DNA of 64,000 nucleotides from Telopea speciosissima (lineage: Eukaryota > Streptophyta > Magnoliopsida > Proteales > Proteaceae): positions 12,225,568 through 12,289,567 of the forward strand of contig NC_057925.1 in assembly GCF_018873765.1 (NCBI RefSeq), read 5' to 3'. Both the position numbers and the translations under genes were made by a program. Shown one piece after another: positions 21,384 through 36,300 of this stretch (position 1 is its first letter; each line of letters starts with the position of its first letter). A model generated the notes under the pieces. The model was not told where the DNA came from and made no database searches. It saw nothing but the letters and a program-made list of their open reading frames with translations.

Positions 21384-24300
21384 TCAATCGTCTGTCTCCA
21401 TGAATGAATCGCATTCTTCATGCGTCTGAAGAAGAGTATTCGCATTCTTAAGCTTGCTGGAACGACTTCTTCGAATAGGAAGGCTATGGACACGGCTATA
21501 GAGCCGGGCTTCACGAGTTGGTCTTCCCAGTGGTTTCATGGAGTTGCTTTTTGAGAGCTTATGCTGCCTACGAGAACCATCAACAAGATTAGTAGTAGGA
21601 TCCTGCATTTCCATGCTTGTAGCATCATCCCACAACATTCCATCCTTTGGGTCCGTCTCATACTCTTCATCTGATTTTGTCGATGACTCGGCAACCGAAC
21701 CTCCCATCTGAAAGAAACAAAAGAACATTGGAAATATGAGTATGCAGCAAAAGCTCCATAGTCCATATGAAGTTTTAGATGGCTGTTCAGCTACGATATC
21801 TCTTCCAGAGGCAATGAAAGTACCACACACATCCATGTGGTTTGTTTATACCTCATCTCCATGCTCTCCAGTTGAATCACTAGAATCATCTTCTCCTTCT
21901 TCTTGAAAAACCTCATCCTCACTTTCAGATGCTGGAACTTCTTCAGTGAGCTGATCAGAACATGAGATCATTAGGTGGAAAAGGAACCTCCAAATCACAA
22001 ATGGGGAGATGAAGTGTAAAGGAAAATCAGTTAAACGTTGAAGAACATATAAAGTAGCCTTTTCTTAGATCACATTTGTATACACTGTTACAAGCCCAAA
22101 AAGAATAATCAATTGTGCTGCAGACTATTTCAGGAGGATAGCATCAAAGATTCATTAAATCAAATACATGCAACGGACTGGCCTCTTGAAGCATCCATAG
22201 TGCTTGCCTTGAGCAGGAGAAGCTTATGCATATCTTGATTAAAAAATATTTCTTAAAAGATACCTCTCATTGGAGTTTTGTGTTTCTTCACTCGCATAAA
22301 CTTATGATGGTCTGATTTTGGACTGTTGAGAAAAATCAATGCCAATGCTGAAGCTTCTCTTGTTTCACAGGATTATCCATAGGGAATCTAGCAATCCTTG
22401 TTTGGGTGTTGTGAGGAAGGAATCAAGAAAATGCTTATCTATACCAGCACAAAAGACCAGCCTAACCTCATTACTTAACCACACAAAAGAAGTTGAGAAA
22501 AGTTCAAAAAACAAGAATCACCAATGGTACTATTTTGCTGCCCCATAAGTTTTCAACTGAAAAGTAACCCTCTATCTATATCATTTCAGAAATATACTTT
22601 TTTTTTGGGTAAAACATTTCAGAAATATACTATGATGCACGAAAGGAAGAAATGTATACAAAGCCGTTTATGAAACAAGGACTAATGTATCTGGAAACTC
22701 TGAACTTTTTGATTAATTTGGACAAAACAGAGATAAGGGGAAAAATGCAAAGTTGTCCGATTTCCTATTTCTTGTCCGCTATGTCTGATTTTAGGCACAG
22801 GAAGGATGATAAATTCATCCTCTTGTGAGTCATGTAACCACAACTCCACTTTTAAAGGATATGTCTTTTGGGTGGATAAAAAATTCATTACCAAAAAGAA
22901 AGAAATACAGGGACTACCCGAGAAAGGGGGAGAGAAACAAAAAAAAAAATACAACAATAATACAAGGAACAAAACTAAGCCCTCACAGAGAGGGGGGGGG
23001 GGGAAGGGGAGCTGCAACATAGAATGGGTAAGTCTATATATTATTCCTAGGGGTCGGCATGAGGGCACCAGATAATTTGCTTCTAAAATCAAAGAGGATG
23101 GAATCCCAAATCTGCTGAAAGGATCTATAATTAGAGATCCATCTTCGGAGGCAAGCTTACCCACGGCATCGCAACTAGATTTGCCAGCAAAGGTCATATC
23201 CATCCAGAGACAAATCCTTCTTCTCTGAGGCCAGCATTTAACAAGGCGGCCTTTCCAAACCAAGAAGGCGATGTTAACAGGGACAAGTCTGGGAAGTGAC
23301 GTAAAGATTGGAACACACTTGTCCAATCAAGTAATAAGTGAATTTGACGGCACCACATTTGATTGCCAAACTTTGATAAACATCTAATGATTTCAACTTT
23401 GGGAAGCGAAAAAGGAGACCCTGATTTACTAGGACAAAGTACACAATTCTTTTCCCATTAAAATGCCTATACAATAATGCCATGAGTCAATTGGTGAAGT
23501 GTTCAAAAGTACTCATACAAATTCTCTGTTAATGCCTGTTCATATGATCACAGGCTTTAGCTTGAAATGTGCAGTAACAATTGAATTAAATTTTGAACAA
23601 GCACACAATAATTTCTACTTTCACCAAAATCAACTCATCTAATGATACCAATAACAATAAGCTGCATCTTTTTCTTTCTTTCTTTTTTTTTTATTTTTGT
23701 TGGGGGGGGGGGGGGGGATAATCGTTGTTGCTCTGCTAACCTCTCCCAGATGTTTCTATCCATGAATTATTTAAGCAGGGTACGAGGAGGCAGGCAAGAT
23801 GTCCCAGAAACTGTATTATGCACGTAGGAAAAAAGTTCATACCAGAAAACAATTTTTTCTTCTTTTCTTCTTCTTTTTTTTTTTTTCCTTTTTTTTTTTT
23901 TTTTTTGGGGGGGGGGTGGGTGGGGAGTAGGGATACACACCAAGTCACCACTACAGACTATATTGAGTTTTGAACCTTCAGGATAAGTAGCACTGTACTG
24001 TACCTTAGTTACATGTACCCTGTTCATGAATAAACATGATGGTCATATTAATAGTATTATTTAAGAATAGTTCATTATCTATATCACTAATACCATTGCT
24101 AACTAGTATATCGTATGTGGATGGTAGTGCATTATGGCCTAAGCCAATCACTAGGGGCAACAATTCCAAAATATCTTATATCAGTATCTATATCTACTCT
24201 TCTAACAGAAGAAACAAGACCAATGAGATGCATCCATACCTCTTTTGCATGCCCCTCATGGTGCAATGGTGAACTTGAGGAAGAAGAAAACTGAGTCACC

Positions 24301-27300
24301 ACTTCATCCACTTCCAGTTTAGAATCATTTAAGCTGCCCATGTAGCTTGTACTTTCTGTGCTATTCGGCCAAGAACCTACCCCAAAATGGCCAAACTGTA
24401 AATTGACAGGCTCAGCTTCACGAACTTGGACAGGCCCATAGATTGGATTCCCAACCTCACTCGGAATAGCACCTGATGGATGGATCTCTCTAGTTCTATC
24501 TGTAGGCTGAAATGGCCATGCTCGAGCAACTGATCCATCAGAATTGACTATAGCCATGTAACGCCGTACCGACCCTTGTCTCTGGATCAGCCGGAACATT
24601 CCTTTTGAACTGATGGAATTTGCATCACAATGCTTGCGGTATTCGTCACTTATCGTTTTGACAGTGTTTGTAGCTACATCATATAAAGGAACCCCCATCT
24701 GCCTCCTTCGCAAACAGCTAAATATTGTTGAGTGTATAGATGCCACACTTCGGTCAACATTGGTGTTGTTTACCTTCGGAATCAAGTGCTTGTCAGCCCT
24801 TTTGCATAAGTAGTCTTGTATTGTACGTATATTGCTGATGTACTTTGTGTACTTATTTTTTGAAGGATCCAGGGTCATATATTTTGCTCGAATAGCAAAC
24901 CGTTCTAAGTGCTTCTCCTCATCTGAAATGTATATAAGGAAAGGAATTATGGAAGGATGCTTCTTCATAAGCCCTATCTGTAATAGAAAAAAGGCGAAAG
25001 AATGAAATCAGGACCCAATGACAACAACTAAGTGGTGAAAGGAGCAATAGAAGAAAGAAGACCATTTGAACTTGGTTTATGACAAGCCCAAGTACACATC
25101 AGCCAGGCAGCTTGGAGATTCATCATGTTTAAAAAATTAAAAACTATATAAATAATGACAACAAGGTGGCACTGCAATGGCCATTGTGCATAATGCCAAC
25201 TCATATTTGCCCCATGGCAGCCCATCTGGTACTCAGAGTTGAATAGGCCTCACTTGCCCTATCTGCATTTAAAATTTTAGCCAGTCCAAGTTTTACATGG
25301 GTAAAAAAAGAGTTACTGGAATAACGTTAAAAAATCAAAGACTGCAGTTACACACATTGGCTGTTGAAAATACACAGGGAATGGTCCAATACAAGCATGC
25401 CATATGATTGTGTTAGACCACAAAACTAGGCATGTGGTTAATCCAAGACGGAAGCTACCTATCTTCCAATTAAAAGTTTCCACATCATCCACCATGTGAC
25501 ACAATATAGTGGAAGGCTATGCCAAGTCTGTCACAATAGCTGTTGTGTCACCCTTGTGCCGAATAATAATCAATTAACTACATAGAGTAAAAAAAATGAA
25601 ACGCATGAAGTACCACAAGAGTGGATCTATCTACTTTAGGTATTAGCACCATGGCTTTCAGCTTAAATGATTTCAATTTCAACTAACCCTGTAATTAACA
25701 CTTGGGCTGATATCATCAACCATGCTAACCTTGGTATAGAAGTTATGCAGGATCCTGGGTCGCGAATGGTGATTAGAATGATAATGAAGAAAGAGAATTC
25801 CTAGTTCAATTCTCCACCTCAACGGCAGAAAAAAGATGGATCAAATTCTATAGGGTGATAATTAATCAATGAATGAAAGATATCTCAATCTCCTCAGACT
25901 CAAACTTGGGTCAGCCAAACCTCTGCAAAAATAATGTTTTCCTTTCTGGATTTACCCAATCAGCACCCAATGTACAACAATAGAAAGAATAAAAGAGTGT
26001 CCCAGTGCACGAGGCTCCCGCTACTGCAGGGTCTAGGAGAGGCAAATGTACGCAGCCTCACCCCCGCTTCGCGGAGAGGCTGTTTCCATGTTTTGAACCT
26101 GCAACCTCATGGTTGCAATAGTGCAACTTAACCGCTGTGCCAAGGCTCACCCACTGACCCAATGTACAACAATCAAAGAGTTAAAATTTTCCATAAAAAA
26201 AAATATTTAAAATCAAAAAGAAAAAGGAACCAGTAAATCTTGGTTCATATTTAGTGCAAGGACAAGCCATTTTGAGCTCTAAGACAATACCACCATCAAC
26301 AATTGAGAGAAACTCAACTTCTATGCAAAAGACAATTCCTCTTTCAGTTTACCAAATAGGTGCAACCCAAGGAGGCTAGGGTGATACCGAAATTAATGAG
26401 ATATTCCAAATACCAGACAGGGGAAACAAATCAAGAGCAAAGAGATAGAAATATTTATCAAATTAGTCAGATCCGGAACATTACTGGAAAGGCAAAAGAT
26501 ATAAATAGTTAAAAAAAAGTTTCCTCTTTCTCCGAACCTCATCCCCCCCCCCCCCCCGCCCACAAGAAAAAAAAGAAACACATCAAAAGTCAAAAGATAT
26601 TTACCACAAAATTTAGACTTAAATGTACACCCTCGATCACTACTGATTCTTTGCGCTCTTCCCAGGTTGTGATTAGTTTGTCAAGACTGTCAATAACCAG
26701 TTCACTTTGTGCTTTATATCCCTCGATTGCCAGTACCTTGGACCCAACCAGTTCAGTGGCGAGATTGGATTCAGCATCTCTTTCAACAAAATCATTTACT
26801 TCTGTATGTTTTCGATCTGCTCGACTGGCCTCTGAGAAGCTACTGGCAGGTGCATCATCTGATCTTTGTAGCATCCTATCTGATTCGAAACCACCCTGGC
26901 CATTCCAAGGTTTAGTAAACTTTTTATCTTTCCTTTTCTGCTTCGCTTTTGCTACAGCTACAGGATCGAGGAACTCTCCAGCATGGTATGTAGATGCCCA
27001 CAATAATGGGTTTTCTTTTTCATCAAAGAAGCTCCTCATCATATGGCGAATAGAGTCGGTAGAAACAACTGTGGTAATGCCAAGCCTGCTTGCCTGCACA
27101 TTAAAATAGAGGGTTATAATTCTAGGCCTGAAGTAATGCATTACTTCGAACATGAAACTGTAGATTCCTTTCTGTTAAATCCACATATTTATCTCACTCA
27201 ACTATGAGATGCAGATACAGAAATTTTCATTATCAAATCCAAAGAAAAATAAAGCACATGTGACTTCAACATCTTAAAAGTGATTGACAACAAGCAGAAA

Positions 27301-30300
27301 ACAACAATGCTGAAATGGGGCCAGAAGTAATACTAGTAAAGATGAAAGAGTTGACTTTCCACATCCACTAGTGCCACAAAGCAAAATGGTAACAGATTCC
27401 TTCCTTTCACGAAGTCTATGACAATAAACAAACAAAAATGGATCAGGAAAATAACAACATGAATTACATCTAGAAGTCTGATATAGAGATTGAAAACAGT
27501 TTAACAATTGGTAAGCCATTTCCAACTTAAAACAAAATACCAACTGATTACCTGCACTACCCCATATTTGTAATATGTGCCGGCTTAGTTTACACATATC
27601 AGGTGATCAATGAATGCTATATAAGAAATTGGCTAACCACGCTATGCGATGTCAGTCGTTAAAGAATAGAAACAGAAGTTACCAAACTAGTCATGGGAAC
27701 ATTCCATTCACTCTTTTTTACCATAAACCTGAAAGTTGCCAAGAGGCCAAGGCAAAGTACCAACCGCCATATCCAAACATTCATAGCATCCTAGTTTGTG
27801 TCAAGCACTTCTTAACTAAAGCCTCATTCCAAAGAACGAGCAGAACCAGTTAGGAAAACAAGAACAGCATTGCATTCATTGTCATGTAAGGAATTTTCTC
27901 CCATCTCATAGTTTACCATACAAATATAGAAAGCTCACAATTGCATCTTTGAATACATAATATGACCACCCTATTAAAAGGCCATCAAGCCCTTCATAAG
28001 TCTTTCATGTCACAGGAGATGGCATACCTATGTATTTATCAGTTTGGCTTCTCATTCTCTATTGACATTGTACAGCAAAAAAATTGTCTAAGTTTTCCAA
28101 ATGCTGGTTTCCATGTTTTAAGTTTAAAAATGAATTAACTTGGAAATCCTTAACAACCACTTTTGTCAATCATTTTCTAACATATGGGAAAACCATCATA
28201 TATTTAGAATTAAAAATAGAATTCACATTGGTAGCTGTTGGCATGCCGGATAACAGTTTCTACCTGAGCCCACAAAGCACCTATGAAGTTGTCAGGTTTA
28301 TTGGTCTTTGGTTTTTCTAGTATTCTCAGAGTCAAAACAGTGTGAGATTAATGTTTATGGCACTCCTGTTTTTGAAAGGATGGCAAGATTAGCTTATGAT
28401 GCAGATAAATAGCAAAATGTGGGCTCATTTTAGTGGAAATACGCCTTGGGTTGGGTTCTATTCTATACATTTTGGGCCTTTGGACCAACGGGTTTTCATT
28501 GTAATTTCAGCAAGTAATTGTTATTTCATTATAAGTTGAGGATCGGATAGAGTTTTGTATGAATAGAACTTCTATTTCTAGGTTGGATAAAATTTTAATC
28601 ATGTGTGACACTTATCCTATCTAGTTAGTTTTGTTAGAGCCCTATTTCTTTATTTTGAATTGTTATTAAAGTGTTTTAGTTAGGTTGGATAAGGTCTCTA
28701 TGAGCCAACCTTGTTATAAGTTGTTGTACTTTATTTTAGGCTAAGTTTTAGTAGCAATAGACTACCTCAAAGGTTGGCTAGAATAGTATTTTTCCTAGTT
28801 TAATTCCTGTTTTGAATTTTCTATTTAAGAATATGTAAGCATAGTTCTAAAACTCGCCGAGATCTCTGAAAACTCGAGACGAGATCTTGCAAATCTGCAT
28901 TGTTTCAAAAAACTCTGACCGAAATTTCGGCGAGATTTCAGCACTTTTGTACCGTCTCATCAAAATGGTACAAAACGCCTTATAAAAGGCAACAACTTGA
29001 CTCTAAGTTCGAAATTTCAAACGAAACTCGCCAGTTTTGTGGGTTTGGACCTAGAGAAAGGGGAAAAAACTTGGATCTTGATTTTTTTTTTGCCACATCA
29101 TCACTCAATACTACTGGGATACACTACTGGGGGTTGCCACATCACTTCAAAGAGATCAATAGTTGCTTATTGTGGAAGATTTGGCTACATTCAATTATTT
29201 CAGGTATTGTTGGGAGTTGGGATGTGGAAGACTAGGGTGTCTATGACTAATGTATTGTTCACTGTACTTGGGTTGGGTGTCTATGTAATAAGCATTGTTC
29301 ACACTTCACCTTACTTTGTAGTTTGTAGTAGAAACTTAAAGTCTATAACTATTTCTTAAATAGTTATTCAATACTATGCGTCTTCATCCATTATTGCATA
29401 ACTTACTTGTTTTACTTTCCAATTATGTCTCATATCACTCAAACAATGTGTAGAATAAGCAATATTACATTAAGGGTTTGACGTTTACTGCCAACCAAGG
29501 GTGCAAATCCAAAACACCAAATTGAATGCTTTTTTTTACAATTTGAATATTAAAATATGTTTATTAAGCCTAAAACAAGATTCCCTTAAAAGTTTCGGAG
29601 CCAACTATGGCCATTTGCCCATCGAAACATCATACCAAAACCCCAAAAAAAAAAAATTAAACTATCTCGCCGAGATCTCAGTTGTCTCGACCACACCGAG
29701 TCGAGATGAGTTTTTGAACCTTGTATATAAGGGCTATGCCTTGTACATGAATTTGAAAAAAATGAATTCAGCTTATTGCCTTTGGCTCTATGGTGATTCA
29801 GAATGCTCCTGTTGCGGCAATTCAATATGCTCCTATTGTGGTGATTCCAGGAACCCTTGGTAGTGATTCTATCCTTGTGGATCAGGTGTTGATGAAGATT
29901 CATCACCAAAATAGGCTTGTTTTATTAGGAATAAGTCTAGGGTTGGGTTATATACATGTTGGGCCTTTGATCCCATGGGTTTTCAATGTACTAGGTCACT
30001 TTTATGGACCTAAAGTATGGGTAATACGGTTGCATGCGGGATTAGATGTTTTAGTTCCATAGTTTTATTTTGGTGTTTTTGTTCTTAAATTGAATCGGTT
30101 CAACCGGTGGTTCAATTTAAGTGACTTTAGTAGTTTTTCTTCCAAGTGTTTAGTTGGGCTGGATTAGGACCATGTTTTGAGTCTATTCAGTTTCCTAGTC
30201 AGTTTAGGTTACCTAATAGGTTAAGGATTGGATTAGGCCTTTCCTTTTTAGTGTAGGAATCTATTTTTGAGTATTTTATATAAGGTTGTAACAGAAGCAA

Positions 30301-33300
30301 ATATTGGACACGAATTTTGATATTAATGAAAAGAATTTTGCTGCTCTTCTTCTCCATTGAAGATTTTTGTCTTGTGTTTGATCAAGGTTGGTGGGCTCGG
30401 TGTTTGATCCGATCGACACCTTGCAGTGGAAAGCCCGGGTGGTTCGTTTGAAGGAATCAATGTTCAATCCGATTGACACCTTGCGGTAGGAAGCCTGCGT
30501 GGTTTGTTTTGGTTCTCTTTGCATCTCCATTACTGATCTACAGACAAGCAATCTGATTTGAAGGTTCTCTTCATCAACTATCGGAAGACATATTTCAAAG
30601 ATTTTGTCTGTGACATTGGATGAGTGGACTGATGATGAAATTGACTCTATGGTTGAGGTTGGCGGTAATTCTTCTGCTAACAAAATCAATGATTTATTAC
30701 TCCCATCCCTAACCTAATATATTTGGGTTCCCATTGTTCTCTTGGTTTCCTCATATGATTTCTTGCCCATTGTTCTCTTGGTTTCCTCATACGATTTCTC
30801 GGCCCATTGTTCTCCTGGTTTTACCCTATAACTGATTGACCTTTTGATAAAAGATCCTGGCTTGGTTCCTAGTTTGATTATTCAAACCTAGGACTACATT
30901 AGGTGGTGGTTCCTGACCATATCTATTCTATCTATTCATCTTTCTTTTTTTTTATTTCAGTTTCAGTTTCAAAAAACCCAAAAAGAAATCCTATCTCACA
31001 TTGAATTCTAGTTTCCTATTTCAACTTGCATTTCTCCAAATCTTTTGTTTTAAATTGATCTCTGAATTCTGATTTCAGATCTCTATTCTAGTAATAGTTC
31101 TGAATCTTGTGACGATTTCAAAATCTGAACTTTCCAATTAAAATCTGAATTCCTACTGCAACTAGGATTCATACAATATTCAGATTTCTGGTTGTGTTTT
31201 GGAAGTTCTGTTTCTATTTTCTATTACTGTTCAGTCAGTTATTAGAGCCTTAGTTGATTTTTGTAGAGTCCCAATTCTGTCCATCAATTATGCAATTGTT
31301 GAGCTGTCTCCTTCCCCAAGTAGGATTACTCCATAAGCGTGAATCTGACCATCAGATTTTGATCACACTTTGCAGAAATCTTCTACACTAAAATTAGACC
31401 CTTTGACTTGAATATTAACCAAATCAGACCTACTGTTATTCTGTTATTAGGTTTTGTTTTAAATCTGGTTTATCTTTTTTTTCCTACGATCCTGTAGCAA
31501 GCTAATCTCCCACTGGATTTCACTGGTTTGGGATTAGCACCGCATTAGCTTTTGTCTCATGTTCATCTCAAGTCATTAGTAAATAAAAAGATCTTGTAAG
31601 ATGGATGAATATAGTATACTTCAAAGATGATTTAGGTGAAGCACGGCTTTTCTGTAATGCGTCCTAAGTCCTAACAAACTTCCAACTTTTAGCTGCTATT
31701 TATGGAGGACATTGGTTTTGTTTTACATAAGACATAAACTCAAATGTGCATCTTACTTTCAGTACATACAATTAGACCAAATTAGCTCCTTGCATCTCCA
31801 ATGATAAAAGGACCAAGAGATTTAAGGAAGTCAGTAACGGCAAATAACTACTTTATATGCAGATGAATCAGAACAAAATTAGCCTCTCAATCTGCTGTCC
31901 TGACATTACAAAAACATGCTACACCAAACCATGTCAAGACCCTTCAACTCAAGTAGGGAATGGAACTTTGAAGACTGAACTTTATAAGATTGGGGGGGGG
32001 GGAAATTTGGGGGGGTGGAGAATATGAATATTGATCAACTTAAAGAAACCAATATGATGAAGGAAAATAATTAACACAAGAAACTAAACATAGGAACTTT
32101 TAAATGCCACTTTAATTGACATGTTGTGTGGGTTGCAGAGAATATTCTACATACTCATTACCCATCTACAAGTACTACCAATAGGAGTTACGAAAGGTAC
32201 CTGCAGCCAAGGATGATATCAGCCCGCTGGCTTGGTCCCACATAATGATATTCTTCAAGACAACGACAGATGATATCTAAGAACTGCCTTCTTTCGACCA
32301 ATACAGTGGCTTGTTTCATATAAAGATCATATGGGTCATTGGATTTTCCTGTGAAGAGTTCCTTTGTCATGTCCTCTTCACATAGTTTTTTTCTAAATGT
32401 TTCAATATCCCGCAGTCCAGAAACCAAACTACCTTTCACTTCAGACATGACTGTCGATTTCAGGTTTTCTCCCTTCAAGATGTCAAAAACTCGTCTGCTT
32501 ATCTAGTGCAACAAAATAGAATCACAAATATTACAAATTGCAGATTAAAGGAAGCATTCCACCAATCATTTTGCATTTATGAGAAGTTCATCCAAGTCTT
32601 CAACCAGTTGTGTGCTGGAAAAGTAATTGAGTGATTCATACATAAAATATAACCATGAAGTACAGAGGAAATAAGGATACCAAAACAAAAGACTGACATA
32701 AGAGGCCCTTATCGAGAATTAAGGATGATAAAATGTAACAGAAAATGAGAACAAAATAAGGATCTGAAATGTTACTTTTCTCTCCTACTTGGAAAACAAA
32801 ACTTGCTACTAATTATCCTCCCTAAGGGATCTAATTATGTTACATTCCTCTCTCTACTTCGAAAAGCGAATATAGTCCAAGTAATAAATGCCCAAGTTTC
32901 TTTGGGGTCCCAATTCCAATAGGCCCCCCATGCCTCATTAGCCCATACTGCTCCCGACGCACACTTACCATCCATTTGTTTTAGATTTTAGAAATCTTAT
33001 TTCTACTTCGTTTATCGACTCACCTCATATCTCATATCATAGTTCAAGCCTTAAAAATGGGTGGCCTCTACTACTCCTTTTTCCAAATCCAAATTCCAAT
33101 TGAAATTAAATCTATAGGAGGAATAAATGAAACAGGAATCAATGAAAGGACATCAATTCAAATCCTGGATGTTCGAATTGAGAGAGATCAGCAATTCTCA
33201 CTGTTTCTTAGATTCATGGACCAAATTTGATTCAGTGGGATCTTTCACTCACATTTTTTTCCACCAAGAACGTTTTATGAAACTCTTTGACCCCCGAATT

Positions 33301-36300
33301 TGGAGTATCCTACTTTCACGCGATTCACAGGGTTCAACAAGCAAATAAATAAACAGCTGATGCAGAAGCCAAGCTGTTTGGCGAGCAATACAAGAGGGGG
33401 ACTCATGGGAGAAGGGCCGGTTCACTTCACCAATCGGTGGACCAACCCAATGGACCATACGGCCAACCAACTTAAAGTTGGCCCAGCCAACTGGGCTGAG
33501 AGTTGCTGGGTCTCTCAAACCCAGAATCGTGGGGGCATACTTGTCCAGCTATTGGCAAGATTTTATAATACCAGTGAGGGCCAAATTAGTAATTGAAAGC
33601 ATGGTACTAAATCTCGTTTCGTTTCGGTGTTTGGGTCCGACCGAAATTTCCGAGATACCAAAATTTCGTCGAAATATGGTATTTTTCTGTGGGTGTAAAA
33701 TGCCAAAAATGACCGAGATTTCCGAAATTTCCGAAACGAGATGACCGAAATTTCCGAAATATTGCATTTTTTCATATCGGACTTGCGTTCAGACAGGTCG
33801 AGATACTCGAAATATTCGATATCTCGACCGAAATTTCACGAGTTTTAGTACTATTTCCTAAAATTAGTAGTCAGTATTTAAAAGCTACTATTTCTAAATA
33901 AGTCAGTTTTATTTGCTAAGAAGTAAGTTTCTATTTTCTGTTAAGTCAGTTTCTATTTTCTATTTTTTCTTGAGGAGCAAGCTTAACCCTCTATATAATG
34001 TAAAGGCTGTTCTCAGCCATCCACACGATTTATTGAATGAAGATTGAAGCTATTTTGCTCAGCAATTTGAATTGTTTCTCAGGCTAGTACTGAAGGGTCG
34101 AGAGACCTGGCAGAGAGTGCCGAAATATCTTTATCCCTCTTCCCTTCTATCCTTCTGTTCCTTTCTCTGTTGGAGCTATTCTATTGCAGCTGCTGTGAAG
34201 ACTTCCTCTCTGATCAGAAGACATTCGAACCCTGCTGTTGCTGCTGCTGTTGAATCTCTGCTGGATACATCGAGTTCTCCTTGCTGCCTGTGTTTCCAGA
34301 TTTGAGGCTGGACTTGAGGAGCCCATAACTCTTCAACCAGCCATCATCTTAGGCTGGTTTCTGGAGGACACATCCACCCCACCAGCACTATCACTCGATC
34401 TCCACCTTCCCCCCATCTCACTGTCTCAATCTTTCATTGTGACACACTTTCTAATTTCATTCCACCCATCCATCCATAAATCTACCCACCAGAATTGATT
34501 CAAACTTGTTGGGCAGAGTCACCACACCAAGTACTACCTTCGGTTGCAGCTGGGAACATCCACAGCATATTTTGGTAGGTTTTTCCTTAACCTTCTGTTT
34601 TGGTGTTTCACTCTTATCTTCACATCAGGCCACCAGAATTCATTCGAATTTTGAAGGCAGCTTCTTCCTAGCATTCTCTACCTTCAATCCAAAGGGAGTG
34701 TCCATCTGTTGGCTGGTTTGCCTAAATCCTAAACCTTCTAATTTCTGGCCTAGTTCTATTCTGAATTTTGTGGGTTTTTTGGGACTGGATTCAGTCTTAC
34801 CTGAAGTGCGAAGTAGAGAACAACGTAACATTATTAAAGGTCTATATGATGCAGAAACATCTCCATCAGCTTCCCAAAGCCTTTGATTTTTTAAATGGTT
34901 CAAATTCAGCTAGTTTTTACTGAGGGAGTACTGATTTATGTAGGATGAATTATGTGGGATATGTTTTAACTGAAAAGAAGATCTAGCCGTAACCAACGTT
35001 GATTACAACTAGCCAGCAAGATCTCTATTCTTTTTTTACGCACAGTGCACTTAGTTTCTACACAGCAGAGAGCAAATTCGAAAAACTCCCTCATTGTGGG
35101 AGGACAAAAATGAGAGGGTAACAGCAATTGCACCAAGCTTGGTTAAAGCTACAGCCCCTTAAGCGAATAAAGGTTAAATTGTAATTTCCTTTATTTATCA
35201 AAGAGCAGTTGTCTAGCTGATTATTTGTGAAGTTCAGTAAGTTTCTATAATTATTTAAAGTGTAGACTCTAGATAGTTTAGATGTCTAGTGATGCATTTG
35301 GAGAGGTAAGATTAATTATCTCTTAAAGAAGGTTTTTCACAGTTGAGTTAGAATAGGTCTCTCAAGGGTCAAAAGTTCAAGTCAATTCGGTAACTGAAAG
35401 GGATATGAATGTTGGAGTAATAACTTATAAGTGCATTTTTCTTATCATATATTGGCAGTGATTATGGAATAAATTTTACGCAATTCGAAGGGCATTATCT
35501 TATTTCTTTCCAGGGTTTGGTGGGCAAGGTTTAGTTAACTATTCATGGTCATTTTGTTAAAAGGGGTTCAAAGTTCTAACCACCTAAGTATTAGAGTTCA
35601 GAAACCCAGATGAAACCAGAATCACAGGTAAGGGGATAAAACCAGATTCAAAAGATATTTAATAACTCAATGGAAACAAATCAGATAGAGTTCAAAAAAC
35701 CGAGATGAAACCAGGATCGCAGGTAAGGGATAAAACCCAGATTCAAAAGATATTTAATAACTAAATGGAAATAAATCAGACATGGAAGATATTCTGGTTG
35801 AAGGGTCTTTTCAGTAAGGGAAATAATCCAGCAAAGATTCATTGAAAACTGATGGTCAGATTCATTGAGAAATCGATTGCAGGATGTAAGGGAATCAAAA
35901 GAGTAAACCAATGATGATCAGATCTGGTGAAAAAACAATGATATGAAATCTTAAACAGCAACAGAAATCAGATTCAACAACTCAGATCTTAGAAAACCAG
36001 GATTTGAAAAGCTGAACATGAACAATGGAACAGGACTCTTAAATCAATTGTATTTTTAGGGTTTTAATATAATTGAAATAGAAACTAGATGTAAGGATTC
36101 AGAACAGAAACTGAAGATAATGACAGCACCAACCTAACTGATGGATTGATAAACCAGCAAAACAAAACAGAAACTAAAGAAGGGAGAAATAAACATGCAC
36201 AGCATAGTTGTCTAGGCGTCGCCTAGGCTCCTTGTTGGTGACGCCTTGATTTTTTCCCTCCTCCAACACGTACGGGCGCCTAGATGCCGTGACAACTATG

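Noticed and set aside
22682-23326. 214-codon minus-strand ORF
   Set aside because: It is part LINE 3' end, part homopolymer and part intron sequence.
24132-24968. 278-codon ORF as a single-exon gene
   Set aside because: It is one exon of LPA1; its ends read into introns at GT and AG borders.
25982-26156. tRNA gene
   Set aside because: The A- and B-box-like head belongs to a SINE flanked by a 17-bp target duplication; no cloverleaf with anticodon arm is kept.
26590-27109. 152-codon plus-strand ORF opposite LPA1 exon 4
   Set aside because: It is a shadow of the coding exon, with no independent start context or family match.
33127-33348. 73-codon ORF as a nuclear gene
   Set aside because: It is the start of plastid ycf2 (normally over 2000 codons) with an insertion and deletion, inside an intron.
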